Below are positions 17,090-29,401 of a stretch of DNA of 64,000 bases, piece by piece. The notes below the pieces were generated by a model. The model made no database searches. It saw only the letters and a list, made by a program, of their open reading frames with translations, and had not been told where the DNA came from. A program made the position numbers and the translations under genes. Origin of the DNA: Pseudoxanthomonas winnipegensis (GTDB lineage Bacteria > Pseudomonadota > Gammaproteobacteria > Xanthomonadales > Xanthomonadaceae); assembly GCF_004283755.1 (NCBI RefSeq), contig NZ_SHMH01000001.1, positions 558,001-622,000 of the forward strand. Direction: 5' to 3'. Numbering within the stretch: the first letter of the stretch is position 1; each line of letters opens with the position of its first letter.

Positions 17090-17223
17090 GTGCCGTTCAT
17101 GCATTGCAACGCCATGCGAAGACGCGGCAAAACAAGCCATTTCAACGACTTCATGCCGAGATGGCCTGCGCAAATTGCGAGAACGAATATCGCGTAAAGG
17201 AACAGAGGTCACATAACGCACAA

Positions 17224-17245
17224 CGCCCATCGCAAGCGATGGGCG
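17224..17245 (-). terminator. terminator-like hairpin after purL
   Basis: A 9-bp stem CGCCCATCG / CGATGGGCG with a 4-nt loop is followed on the minus strand by TTGTGCGTT. It is located 43 bp beyond the purL stop codon. Confidence 0.5.
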
Positions 17246-17288
17246 TCGATGTGTGCGGCGCAATGTCGCGAGCGTCGAAGACCCGGCG

Positions 17289-21332
<4,044 letters not shown>

Positions 21333-21440
21333 GTCCGGGAACCGTGGGAGCCGTGGAGCGGGGCCGCCCATTGTACCGGCGGCGGGCCCCGCCATGGCGG
21401 GGCGGGGCTTTCCCGGCAATGCCACAGCGCCAAACCTAAT

Positions 21441-21508
21441 GTGGGAGCCGCCATGGCGGCGGTAGGGCTTTACCGGTAGAGCCTCATCGCCGCCGTGGCG
21501 GCTCCCAC
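21441..21508. repeat. 68-bp long palindrome (class 1)
   Basis: GTGGGAGCCGCCATGGCGGC at the left and GCCGCCGTGGCGGCTCCCAC at the right enclose a TAGGGCTTTACCGGTAGAGCC centre. The arms are each internally palindromic, so the whole can fold as a cruciform. The class recurs at 32391-32458 (same 68-bp length) and 33461-33547. It sits upstream of purL and downstream of dsbC, in a gap (21333-21628) with no gene. Confidence 0.8.
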
Positions 21509-21509
21509 G

Positions 21510-21584
21510 TGTAGAGCGGAGCTTGCTCCGCTGTTTTTCGGCCGGATCATGGGAAAGCCCCAGCGGAGCAAGCTCCGCTCTACA
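21510..21584. repeat. about 75-bp palindrome (class 2)
   Basis: TGTAGAGCGGAGCTTGCTCCGCT at the left, with its reverse complement AGCGGAGCAAGCTCCGCTCTACA at the right, about 30 bp apart. It lies back to back with the class 1 palindrome. The same class appears at 33386-33460 and forms the core of the 117-bp array at 22692-23062. Confidence 0.8.
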
Positions 21585-21628
21585 GGCAGGTCGCTGCTGG
21601 ATTCGAGCAGGCCGTTGCTCCCACGCCT

Positions 21629-22456
21629 TTACGGCATGCCGGCGCTCTTGGCCTTGGCGGCGTCGGCGGCCGCCAGCTTGTCCAGCGCCGCACGCATCTC
21701 GGCCGGCGGCAGGTAGCCGCCGATCTGGTTGCCGTCCGGGGCGAACACGGCCGGGGTGCCATTGACCCCCAGGCGCTGGCCGACGTTGTATTCCATGTTC
21801 ACCGGGTTGTTGCAGTCGCGCGCGGTGACCTGGCCGCTGGCCTTGGCCTCGGTCAGGGCCTTGCGGCGATCGGCCGCGCACCAGACCGAGATCATGTCCT
21901 TGTGGTCCTGGCTGCCCAGGCCCATGCGCGGCCAGGCCAGGTATTCCACCGCGATGCCCTGCTTGTTGTAGTCGGCGATCTGGCTGTGCAGCTTGCGGCA
22001 GTAGCCGCACTCGATGTCGGTGAACACGCTGACGGTGTACTTGGGATTGGCCGGCGCGAACACGATGCGGTCGGCCTGCTTGACCGACTTGAGCAGGTTC
22101 TGGCGGTACTGGGCCAGCGCGTCGCTGCCCTGCATCAGGTCCTTGCGCTGGGCCACGTCGATCACGTTGCCCTGGACCAGGTACTTGCCGTCGTCGCTGA
22201 TGTAGACCAGCTGGCCGGCGGCGATCACCTCGCGGAAGCCCGGCAGCGGCGCCTTGCCGATGTAGTCCACGTCGACCTGGGGATTGAGCTGCTTGAGCGC
22301 GGCGCGAACCCGGGCTTCGACCTGGTCGTTGCCGGCCGGCGCGGCCGCAGCGGTGGCGGTGGCGGGCTTGGCGGTATCGGCGGCGGACTGCGGCGACTTG
22401 GCGCAGGCGGTCAGGCTCAGGCCGGTCAGCAGGACGAGGGGGACAAGACGGCGCAT
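21629..22456 (-). CDS. dsbC: thiol:disulfide interchange protein DsbC-type isomerase, putative lipoprotein
   Basis: 275 residues. It has an N-terminal dimerisation domain (about 45-125, [30 protein letters not shown]) and a thioredoxin-fold domain with active site C150-G-Y-C153 and cis-Pro in [10 protein letters not shown] second Cys pair (WCAADRR, RDCNN) gives the structural disulfide of DsbC. It isomerises wrong disulfides in the periplasm. The signal sequence ends [11 protein letters not shown], a lipobox with Cys18, so the protein is probably membrane-anchored rather than soluble. I chose the ATG at 22456. The frame is open upstream to 22696 through repeats, but no signal peptide would result. 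The gene stands alone between repeat-filled gaps. Confidence 0.93.
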   Translation of the reverse strand: MRRLVPLVLLTGLSLTACAKSPQSAADTAKPATATAAAAPAGNDQVEARVRAALKQLNPQVDVDYIGKAPLPGFREVIAAGQLVYISDDGKYLVQGNVIDVAQRKDLMQGSDALAQYRQNLLKSVKQADRIVFAPANPKYTVSVFTDIECGYCRKLHSQIADYNKQGIAVEYLAWPRMGLGSQDHKDMISVWCAADRRKALTEAKASGQVTARDCNNPVNMEYNVGQRLGVNGTPAVFAPDGNQIGGYLPPAEMRAALDKLAAADAAKAKSAGMP

Positions 22457-22691
22457 CGTGGGACTTCCTGGTTCGGGGCCGGCGGCCGCGTGCGGCGCTC
22501 GGCGCGGGGCCCCGCCAGGCGGGGCATCGGACCGGATTCTCGCACAGGCCGGCTGAAGGGCTTGGCCAGCGGCGCCCCGCCCCAGGAGCGGCATGCCCCG
22601 CTGTGGTCTGTGGGGAGCCGGCATGCCGGCGAGGGGCTTTCCCGGCAAGGCCGCATCGCCGCCATTGGCCGAAGAGACCAAAAGGGCGGCC

Positions 22692-23062
22692 CCCACCTGT
22701 AGAGCGGAGCTTGCTCCGCTAGGGCCTTCCCCACGAACCGAACGAAGAGCAGCGGAGCGAGCTCCGCTCTACAGACGAGCAGCCGCTAGCGTTGAGGAGA
22801 CTGTTGCTCCCACCTGTAGAGCGGAGCTTGCTCCGCTGGGGCCTTCCCCAAGAACCGAACGAAGAGCAGCGGAGCGAGCTCCGCTCTACAGACGGGCGGC
22901 CGCTAGCGTTGAGGAGACTGTTGCTCCCACCTGTAGAGCGGAGCTTGCTCCGCTGGGGCCTTCCCCACGAACCGAACGAAGAGCAGCGGAGTCCCCAAGA
23001 GGGGATTGCCACAAGCTCCGCTCTACAAACGAGCGGCCGCTAGCGTTGAGGAGACAGTTGCT
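22692..23062. repeat. tandem array of three 117-bp repeats with nested insertion
   Basis: Units begin at 22692, 22809 and 22926 (each CCCACCTGTAGAGCGGAGC...GAGGAGACTGTTGCT). The fourth boundary (CCCACAGAAG) comes 137 bp later because the third unit contains about 20 extra bp (around GTCCCCAAGAGGGGATTGCC) at the tip of its palindrome. Each unit holds a class 2 palindrome. With decayed class 1 sequence at about 22600-22690, this fills the 710-bp gap 22457-23166, in which I see no gene. Confidence 0.85.
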
Positions 23063-23166
23063 CCCACAGAAGCGCGCCCATGGCGCCGGCTGCGCCGTGC
23101 GACCCTGAATGGCGCAGTTGGGTCGCGAGATGACGCCCCCCGGCCGAGCGAGCCCTAGCCGGGCGC

Positions 23167-24234
23167 TCACCCCCTCGGATGATGCTTCGCGTGCAGCTGC
23201 TGCAGATGCTGGCGGGCGACCAGGGTGTAGATCTGGGTGGTGGACAGCGAACTGTGGCCCAGCATCAGCTGCAGCGAGCGCAGGTCCGCGCCGCGGTTGA
23301 GCAGGTGGGTGGCGAAGCTGTGGCGCAGGCCGTGCGGGCTGACCCTGGTGGCGTCGATCCCGGCCAGGACCGCGTAGCGCTTCACCAGCCCCCAGAACGC
23401 CTGCCGGCTCAGCGGCTGGCCGGCCGCGTCGATGAACAGCGGCGTGCGGCCGTCGCCCCGCGCCGCGCCGCGCTTGCCCGCCAGCTGCGCGCGCGCGCCG
23501 TCGAGATAGCGCTGCAGCCAGTGCTGGGATTCCTCGCCCAGCGGCACCATCCGCTCCTTGCTGCCCTTGCCCAGCACGCGCAGCGCGCCCTGGCGCAGGT
23601 TGACGCCGGCGTCGGCCAGGCCGACCAGCTCGCTCACGCGCAGGCCGCAGGCGTACATCAGCTCCAGCATCGCGCGATCGCGCAGGCCCAGCGGGGTGTC
23701 CACGTCGGGCGCGGCCAGCAGCGCGTCGATCTGGCTCTCCGACAGCGCCTTGGGCAGCGCGCGCGGCAGCTTGGGCGGATCGAGCAGCGCGGTCGGATCG
23801 TCCGCGCGTTCGCCGCGACGCACCAGCTGGCCGTAGAAGGCCCGCAAGCAAGAGAGCAGGCGCGCGTTGCTGCGTGGCGAATAGCCCTGGCGCGTGCGCC
23901 AGGCCAGGTAGTCGAAGATCAGGGCACGATCGGCGGTCGCCAGCACGTTGTCGGTGGCGGCCCTCGCAGGCGCGACGGCGCCGGCTTGCGGAGCGTCCGG
24001 TCCGGCCATCCCCGGCGGGGCGCTCGCTGGCGCGCGAGACGGTGGCTCGCCGCCGCGCCAGCTCGCCCAGCGGGCGAAGCCCTGCAGATCGCGCCGGTAG
24101 CTGTCCAGGGTGGCGCGGGCCAGGCCGCCTTCGGCCCAGATGGCGTCGAGGAAACGATCGATCTGGCGCTGATCGGCATCGCCGCAGGGCAGCAGCTCGG
24201 CCACGCGCTGGCGGCGTTCGGCGGGGGTACTCAT
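23167..24234 (-). CDS. xerD: site-specific tyrosine recombinase XerD
   Basis: 355 residues. It acts with XerC at dif to resolve chromosome dimers. The catalytic residues are all visible: R199 (CGLRVSEL), K223 (GKGSKER), H301 and R304 ([12 protein letters not shown]), H327 ([10 protein letters not shown]) and Tyr336 (IYT). The ending LHAKHHPRG matches XerD rather than XerC. The N-terminal core-binding domain (about 20-140) has an extra Pro/Ala-rich stretch at about residues 61-99 that E. coli XerD (298 aa) lacks, which accounts for most of the added length. The start is uncertain between ATG 24234 and ATG 24258, and neither has a strong ribosome site. It is divergent from the RDD gene. Confidence 0.95.
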   Translation of the reverse strand: MSTPAERRQRVAELLPCGDADQRQIDRFLDAIWAEGGLARATLDSYRRDLQGFARWASWRGGEPPSRAPASAPPGMAGPDAPQAGAVAPARAATDNVLATADRALIFDYLAWRTRQGYSPRSNARLLSCLRAFYGQLVRRGERADDPTALLDPPKLPRALPKALSESQIDALLAAPDVDTPLGLRDRAMLELMYACGLRVSELVGLADAGVNLRQGALRVLGKGSKERMVPLGEESQHWLQRYLDGARAQLAGKRGAARGDGRTPLFIDAAGQPLSRQAFWGLVKRYAVLAGIDATRVSPHGLRHSFATHLLNRGADLRSLQLMLGHSSLSTTQIYTLVARQHLQQLHAKHHPRG

Positions 24235-24330
24235 GCCGGCAAGGGTAGCGCCTGCCATCGAGGCGGCGGACTGCGCCGCCAAGGGACACGGCGGTGCGCG
24301 CCGGCCCGGGCGCGCTCTATGCTGACGGCC

Positions 24331-24837
24331 ATGTCCGCCGAACCCGACGCCGCCCCGCTCGCCCTGCCCGCGCCCCGCCGCGCCTACGTCGGCCGGCGGC
24401 TGCTGGCGCTGTTCTACGACGCCTGGCCGGCGCTGGCGCTGTGGTTCGCGGTATCCGCGGCCTTCACCGCCGGCTACACCTATCTGGGCCACCACGCCGC
24501 ACGGCAGAACATCGCCCCGTTCAGCGCCCTGCAGTGGCTGCTGTGGCTGTGCTGCTGGCTGGTGACCGGCCTGTACGCCACGCTGAGCTGGCGCCGCGGC
24601 GGCCAGACCCTGGGCATGCGGCCGTGGAAGATCGCGGTGGCCGGCGCCTTCACCGCGCGTCCGTCCTGGGGCGCGCTGTGGCTGCGCTACGGCGTGGGCA
24701 CCCTGTCGCTGCTGTGCGGCGGCCTGGGCTTCTGGTGGGCCTGGATCGACCGCGAGCGCCTGACCTGGCATGACCGCGCCAGCGGCACGCGCGTGGCGAG
24801 ACTGGGCCTGAGCGGTGAAGCGAGGAGTGAGGAGTAA
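24331..24837 (+). CDS. RDD family membrane protein
   Basis: 168 residues. It carries the RDD signature near the start ([22 protein letters not shown], Arg-Asp in the first helix) and three to four predicted transmembrane segments (about 22-45, 65-85 and 118-138), followed by [11 protein letters not shown], which is common in the family. RDD proteins are inner-membrane proteins of mostly unknown function, some linked to ion transport. The C-terminus (GEARSEE) is encoded by a short repeat (GAGGAGTGAGGAG) that forms part of the transcription stop region. An alternative start at ATG 24319 adds four residues. Confidence 0.85.
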   Translation: MSAEPDAAPLALPAPRRAYVGRRLLALFYDAWPALALWFAVSAAFTAGYTYLGHHAARQNIAPFSALQWLLWLCCWLVTGLYATLSWRRGGQTLGMRPWKIAVAGAFTARPSWGALWLRYGVGTLSLLCGGLGFWWAWIDRERLTWHDRASGTRVARLGLSGEARSEE

Positions 24838-24884
24838 GCAAGCGCGAGGAAGGCGCGGCGCGCCGCCTTCGCTCACTCCTGCCG
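24818..24884. terminator. bidirectional terminator-like repeat between convergent genes
   Basis: An outer inverted repeat (AGGAGTGAG near 24825 and CTCACTCCT near 24872) encloses an inner stem GAAGGCG/CGCCTTC. It lies between the ends of the RDD gene (+) and lptG (-), 48 bp apart. No strong T-runs. Confidence 0.4.
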
Positions 24885-24885
24885 T

Positions 24886-25989
24886 CTAGCTGCTTCTGCG
24901 CTTGAACAGCCAGTACGAGATCACCAGCATCAGCACCGGCGTGGCGGTGTACGCCAGGCGGTAATCCAGGCGCAGCGCCGTGCCCATGCGGCCAAACAGC
25001 AGCTGCAGCAGCCAGAACGCCAGCGCGAACATGATGCCCAAGAACAGGCGCTTGCCCATGCCGCCGCTGCGCAGGCTGCCGAAGGCGAACGGGATCGCCG
25101 CCAGGCACAGCGCCAGCACGTTGATCGGATAGAACCAGCGCCCCCAGTAGACCTCTTCGTAGTCGCGCGCATCCAGGCTATTGCGGGTGCGGTAGTCGAT
25201 GCTGCGCGACAGGTCGGCGGCGGACATGTAGCGCGGCTGCCCCAGCGTGGCCGCCAGCGCGGCCGGATCGAGCTTGGAGGGCCAGTTCTCCTGCGGCAGC
25301 TTGTCCTGCTGGACCGAGCGCGGCGCGAACGTGGTGCGCGTGACGTTCCTCAGCAGCCAGCTGTCGGTGACGTGCACCGCGTTGGCCGCGTGGGTGATCG
25401 AGGCCAGGCGGCCGTCGGCGTCGAGCTGATACAGGCGCACGTCCTGCAGCTGCAGCTGCGAATTGCCGTCGGCGCCGGCCACCAGATCGCCGGACTGGGC
25501 GTTGAGGAAGGTATCGCCCTCGCGCGCCCACAGCCCGGCGTACATGCCGCGCGCCACGTTGCCGAACTTGGCCGCCGCCTTGAGGTTGTCGGCCTGGGTC
25601 TGGCCCCAGGCGCCGGCGGTCTCCATGCACAGCACCATGCCGGCGGTGAGGATCGCCAGGGTCACCGCCACCGACAGGCTCAGCCGGCGCCGCGACAGGC
25701 CCAGCGCGCGCAGCGCGGTCAGCTCGGAGCTGGCGGCCAGCTGGCCCAGGCCCATCAGCGCGCCGATCACCGCGGCGGTCGGGAACAGCGTGTAGGCCCG
25801 GCGCGGCACCGTGTACAGGGTGAACACGATCGCGTGGGTGAAGGTGAAGTTGCCGCGCCCGACGTCGCGCAGCTGGCCGGAGATGCCGTTGGTCACGTCC
25901 AGCCCGAGCAGCACCGCCCAGACCAGCAGCACGGTGCCCAGCACCACCTTGCCCACGTACAGGTCGTGGATGCGCGGGGTGAACCTCAT
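24886..25989 (-). CDS. lptG: LPS export permease LptG
   Basis: 367 residues with six transmembrane helices: three before residue about 130 and three after about 285. A large periplasmic beta-jellyroll lies between them (about 135-275, including VTRTTFAPRSVQQDKLPQENWPSKLD). With LptF and the LptB ATPase it extracts LPS from the inner membrane and passes it to LptC/A. The family features are clear (LYTVPRRAYTLFPTAAVIGALMGLGQLAASSEL; PFAFGSLRSGGMGKRLFLGI). Its ATG overlaps the lptF stop (ATGA), so the two are translationally coupled. Confidence 0.95.
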   Translation of the reverse strand: MRFTPRIHDLYVGKVVLGTVLLVWAVLLGLDVTNGISGQLRDVGRGNFTFTHAIVFTLYTVPRRAYTLFPTAAVIGALMGLGQLAASSELTALRALGLSRRRLSLSVAVTLAILTAGMVLCMETAGAWGQTQADNLKAAAKFGNVARGMYAGLWAREGDTFLNAQSGDLVAGADGNSQLQLQDVRLYQLDADGRLASITHAANAVHVTDSWLLRNVTRTTFAPRSVQQDKLPQENWPSKLDPAALAATLGQPRYMSAADLSRSIDYRTRNSLDARDYEEVYWGRWFYPINVLALCLAAIPFAFGSLRSGGMGKRLFLGIMFALAFWLLQLLFGRMGTALRLDYRLAYTATPVLMLVISYWLFKRRSS

Positions 25990-27068
25990 GCGCGCGCTCC
26001 CTTCGGGCGGGAGAGCCGGCCGTCACGCAGATAGGCCCAGACGCCCAGCGCCAGCAGCGGCAGGCTCAGCCACCACAGGCCCAGTGCGCCGGGCAGCTTG
26101 CCGTTGGCCAGCCACTGGCTGCCGTTGATCATCATCAGGAAGGCCACCAGGTAGCCGAGGAAGCCCAGCATCACCCGCCCGTAGCGCGACTGGCGCGGCG
26201 CGCTGCGCGCCAGCGGCAGGGTCAGCAGGGCGAAGGCCAGGCACAGCAGCGGCGGGGTGATGCGGGTCTGCAGCTGGGCGTTGGCCTCCGGCCGGGCATC
26301 GCCGAGCAGCTGGCTGGTCGGCAGCAGCTCGGGATCGTCCTGGGTCTTCTTGTCGCTGCCGTCGGGCAGGGCGACCTCGTTGCTGGCATAGCGCATCATG
26401 CGGTAGTCCTTGCCGTCGCCGGCCGGGCCTTCCACGCGGTAGCCATCCTCCAGCTTCAAAAAGCGCGAGGTCTCGCCCTCGAAGTACATGTGCCCGGTCT
26501 TGGCGGTGACCACGTCCAGCCGGTCGCCCTGCTGGCGCTGCATGAACACCTTGGACAGGCGCGTGCCGTCGCTGGACATGCCGTTGACGTAGACCACCCC
26601 GCCGTTGCTGAGCACGGTGAACTGGCCCGGCTCCAGCCCGGCCAGGATCAGCGAGCGGTTGGCGTTGTCGATCATCGCCTGGCTGGTGCGCAGCGACAGC
26701 GGGCCGGCCCACAGCGAGACCGTGGCCACGATCGCCACGATCGGCACCACCAGCAGCAGCAGCGGGCGCAGCAGGCGCCGCGGGCCCACGCCGATCGAGG
26801 TCAGCACCGCCATTTCCGAGTCGCGGTACAGGCGGGCGATGGCCAGCATCAGGCCCAGCATCAGCGCCAGGGACAGGATCAGGGGCAGGAACTGCACCGT
26901 GGCCAGCCCCAGCTGGGACAGCAGCAGCCCGGCCGGCAGCTTGCCGTTGGCCACATCGCCCAGCACGTCGACCAGCAGGCCGCCCATGCTCACGATCAGC
27001 AGCACCATCAGCGCGGCCAGGAAGCTCTGGGTGAACTCGGAGAACAGGTAGCGGTCCAGCTTCGGCAT
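25986..27068 (-). CDS. lptF: LPS export permease LptF
   Basis: 360 residues, starting MPKLDRYLFSEFTQSFLAALMVLLIVSMGG. Six transmembrane helices flank a periplasmic jellyroll domain (about 140-260, with MSSDGTRLSKVFMQRQQGDRLDVVTAKTGHMYFEGE). It partners LptG in the LptB2FG exporter. The true start is ATG 27068; the frame is open far upstream through pepA but that is a shadow. It is divergent from pepA, with 141 bp between. In E. coli lptF is likewise divergent from pepA, so the arrangement is conserved. Confidence 0.95.
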   Translation of the reverse strand: MPKLDRYLFSEFTQSFLAALMVLLIVSMGGLLVDVLGDVANGKLPAGLLLSQLGLATVQFLPLILSLALMLGLMLAIARLYRDSEMAVLTSIGVGPRRLLRPLLLLVVPIVAIVATVSLWAGPLSLRTSQAMIDNANRSLILAGLEPGQFTVLSNGGVVYVNGMSSDGTRLSKVFMQRQQGDRLDVVTAKTGHMYFEGETSRFLKLEDGYRVEGPAGDGKDYRMMRYASNEVALPDGSDKKTQDDPELLPTSQLLGDARPEANAQLQTRITPPLLCLAFALLTLPLARSAPRQSRYGRVMLGFLGYLVAFLMMINGSQWLANGKLPGALGLWWLSLPLLALGVWAYLRDGRLSRPKGARA

Positions 27069-27209
27069 CGGATGGGGTTGCCTTACAATTGCAGGTTCGA
27101 ATGCCGGTGCGCGCACGCGCGGACCGAGTCGGCGCCGGGGCATCCAGCATCGCGGCGGCCGGCGATTGTACGTAACTGCTGGTGAAACCGACTCGACGGA
27201 AATTGCGCA

Positions 27210-28721
27210 ATGGCCCTGGAATTCACCCTGAACCACGACACGCCCACCACCGCCGCAGTGGATTGCGTGGTCGTGGGCGTCTATGCGGACAAGACCCTGA
27301 GCCCGTCGGCGGCCGCCATCGACGCGGCCAGCCAGGGCCGTCTGGCCGCGCTGGCCCAGCGCGGCGACGCCCCGGGCCGCAGCGGTAAGGTCACCGCTCT
27401 CTACGACCTGCCCGGCGTGAAGGCCCCGCGCGTGCTGCTGGTCGGCCTGGGCGAGCCGGCCAAGTTCAACGTGCCGACCTACCTGAAGGCGCTGACCGAG
27501 GCCGCCCGCGCGCTCAAGGACGGACCGTCCGCCTCGGCGCTGGTGACCCTGACCGAGCTGGAGGTCCCCGGCCGCGACGCCGCCTGGGCGATCCGCCAGG
27601 CCGTGGCCGCCACCGAGCACGCGACCTACCGCTACACCGCCACGCTGGGCAAGAAGAAGCCCGACCCGCAGGCGCTGGCCCAGGTCGCCTTCCTCGGCAG
27701 CGACGACGCCGCGCTGGCCCAGGGCATCGCCATCGCCAACGGCGTGAAGTTCACCCGCGAGCTGGGCAACCTGCCGCCGAACGTCTGCACCCCGGCCTAC
27801 CTGGCCCAGCAGGCGCAGGACTTCGCCGCCCAGCATGACGGCGCCCAGGCCGAGATCCTGGACGACGCGGCGATGGAGGCCCTGGGCATGGGTTCGCTGC
27901 TGGCCGTGGCCCGCGGCTCGGCCAACCGCCCGCGCCTGATCGTGCTCAAGTGGAACGGCGCGGACGATGCGTCGGCCAAGCCCTACGTGCTGGTCGGCAA
28001 GGGCATCACCTTCGACACCGGCGGCGTCAACCTGAAGACCCAGGGCGGCATCGAGGAGATGAAGTACGACATGTGCGGCGGCGCCACGGTGCTGGGCACG
28101 TTCGTGGCGGCGGTCGGCCTGAAGCTGCCGCTGAACCTGGTGGTGGTGGTGCCGGCGGTGGAGAACGCCATCGACGGCAACGCCTATCGTCCCTCGGACG
28201 TCATCACCTCCATGTCCGGGCGCACCATCGAGGTCGGCAACACCGACGCCGAAGGCCGCCTGATCCTGTGCGACGCGCTGACCTACGCCGAGCGCTTCAA
28301 GCCCGAGGCCCTGGTCGACGTGGCCACGCTCACCGGCGCCTGCATGGTCGCGCTGGGCCGCCATGCCGCTGGCCTGATGAGCAAGCACGACGACCTGAGC
28401 GAGGAACTGCTCAGCGCCGGCGAGCACGTCTACGACCGCGCCTGGCGCCTGCCGCTGTGGGACGAGTACCAGTCCCAGCTCGAGTCCACCTTCGCCGACG
28501 TCTACAACATCGGCGGCCGCTGGGGCGGCGCGATCACCGCCGGCTGCTTCCTGGCGCGCTTCACCGAGGGCCAGCGCTGGGCGCACCTGGACATCGCCGG
28601 CGTGGCCAACGACGAGGGCAAGCGCGGCATGGCCACCGGCCGCCCGGTGAACCTGCTGGCGCAGTGGCTGCTGGACCGCGCCGACACCGGGACCGGGGAC
28701 CGGGGACCGGGGACCCGGTAA
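27210..28721 (+). CDS. pepA: leucyl aminopeptidase (M17)
   Basis: 503 residues, with an N-terminal macro-like domain (to about 170) and a C-terminal di-zinc peptidase domain. The metal and active-site motifs are present: [15 protein letters not shown] (Lys/Asp), EMKYDMCGG and the family signature NTDAEGRL, whose Asp and Glu bind metal. It is a cytoplasmic exopeptidase, and in E. coli also a DNA-binding accessory factor in Xer recombination. The last dozen residues ([12 protein letters not shown]) are encoded by the left arm of a convergent repeat element, so the native C-terminus has probably been replaced. Upstream of holC and valS, as in other gammaproteobacteria. Confidence 0.96.
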   Translation: MALEFTLNHDTPTTAAVDCVVVGVYADKTLSPSAAAIDAASQGRLAALAQRGDAPGRSGKVTALYDLPGVKAPRVLLVGLGEPAKFNVPTYLKALTEAARALKDGPSASALVTLTELEVPGRDAAWAIRQAVAATEHATYRYTATLGKKKPDPQALAQVAFLGSDDAALAQGIAIANGVKFTRELGNLPPNVCTPAYLAQQAQDFAAQHDGAQAEILDDAAMEALGMGSLLAVARGSANRPRLIVLKWNGADDASAKPYVLVGKGITFDTGGVNLKTQGGIEEMKYDMCGGATVLGTFVAAVGLKLPLNLVVVVPAVENAIDGNAYRPSDVITSMSGRTIEVGNTDAEGRLILCDALTYAERFKPEALVDVATLTGACMVALGRHAAGLMSKHDDLSEELLSAGEHVYDRAWRLPLWDEYQSQLESTFADVYNIGGRWGGAITAGCFLARFTEGQRWAHLDIAGVANDEGKRGMATGRPVNLLAQWLLDRADTGTGDRGPGTR

Positions 28722-28858
28722 CAGCGGGTCATGCGCACTTCCAAGCCCACTGCCGGCGCCGAGGCCGTGCCGCGTCTTCGCAACGTGGTGCACGCCGCGG
28801 GAGTCTGCTGCTTCCGCTTTTCCCCCGGTCCCCGGTCCCCGGTCCCCGGTCCCGGCCG
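28686..28858. repeat. convergent short-repeat element C at the pepA-holC junction
   Basis: Left arm of GGGACC-type units (28686-28719), about 100 bp of spacer, right arm of GGTCCCC units in reverse orientation (28821-28856). The left arm contains the end of pepA including its TAA. The right arm ends 8 bp before the holC ATG. Architecture matches elements A and B in purL, with a GC-only unit. Confidence 0.8.
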
Positions 28859-28864
28859 CCACTG

Positions 28865-29287
28865 ATGCGCGCCGACTTCTACCTGATCGCCAAGCCGCGC
28901 TTCCTCGAGGCGCCGCTGAACCTGGTCTGCGAACTGGCCAAGCGGGCCTACGCCTCCAACCAGCCCACGCTGATCCTGGCGCGCGACGCCGCCCAGGCCG
29001 AGGAGCTGGACGAGCTGCTGTGGGCCTTCGAGGACGATGCCTACGTGCCGCACCAAATCGCCGGCACCGACGAGGACGACGACATCACCCCGGTGCTGAT
29101 CGCCGCGCCGGAGCTGGACGCCGCGCCGCGCCCGCTGGTGATCAACCTGCGCGACGCCGCCTATGCCGGCGCCTGCGAGCGCGTGCTGGAGGTCGTCCCG
29201 GCCGACCCGGCCGCGCGCGAGCCGCTGCGCGAACGCTGGCGCCAGTACCAGGCGCGCGGGTTCGCGCTCAACAAGCACGATATGTGA
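28865..29287 (+). CDS. holC: DNA polymerase III chi subunit
   Basis: 140 residues. The typical HolC opening MRADFYLIAKPRFLEAPLNLVCELAKRAYASNQPTLIL and the internal LLWAFEDDAYVPHQIAG and VINL motifs identify it. Chi links the clamp loader to SSB through psi (HolD). It is positioned between pepA and valS exactly as in many gammaproteobacteria. The ATG at 28865 follows directly after the C-rich repeat arm, so the ribosome-binding site is unusual (no AGGAG visible). Translation might be affected by the repeat. A candidate for its partner HolD lies at 34093-34542. Confidence 0.93.
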   Translation: MRADFYLIAKPRFLEAPLNLVCELAKRAYASNQPTLILARDAAQAEELDELLWAFEDDAYVPHQIAGTDEDDDITPVLIAAPELDAAPRPLVINLRDAAYAGACERVLEVVPADPAAREPLRERWRQYQARGFALNKHDM

Positions 29288-29401
29288 TGAAGCGGGCAGT
29301 CGGGATGGAGCACCGGGGATCTTGATCCCGCTTCACCGATCGCGGCCGACGCCGCCCCGCGCCTTGTCGATTCCCCATTTTTGATTGCCGATGTCCCGCC
29401 T

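Noticed and set aside
22692-23062. 117-bp repeats as a small coding gene (ORFs translate across them)
   Set aside because: The translations repeat the palindrome in all frames (CRAELAPLG...), with no start signal or homology. This is repeat DNA.
25986-28862. 958-residue minus-strand ORF running from lptF through pepA
   Set aside because: Only the lptF part (to 27068) has family features. The remainder is antisense to pepA, which has complete M17 motifs.
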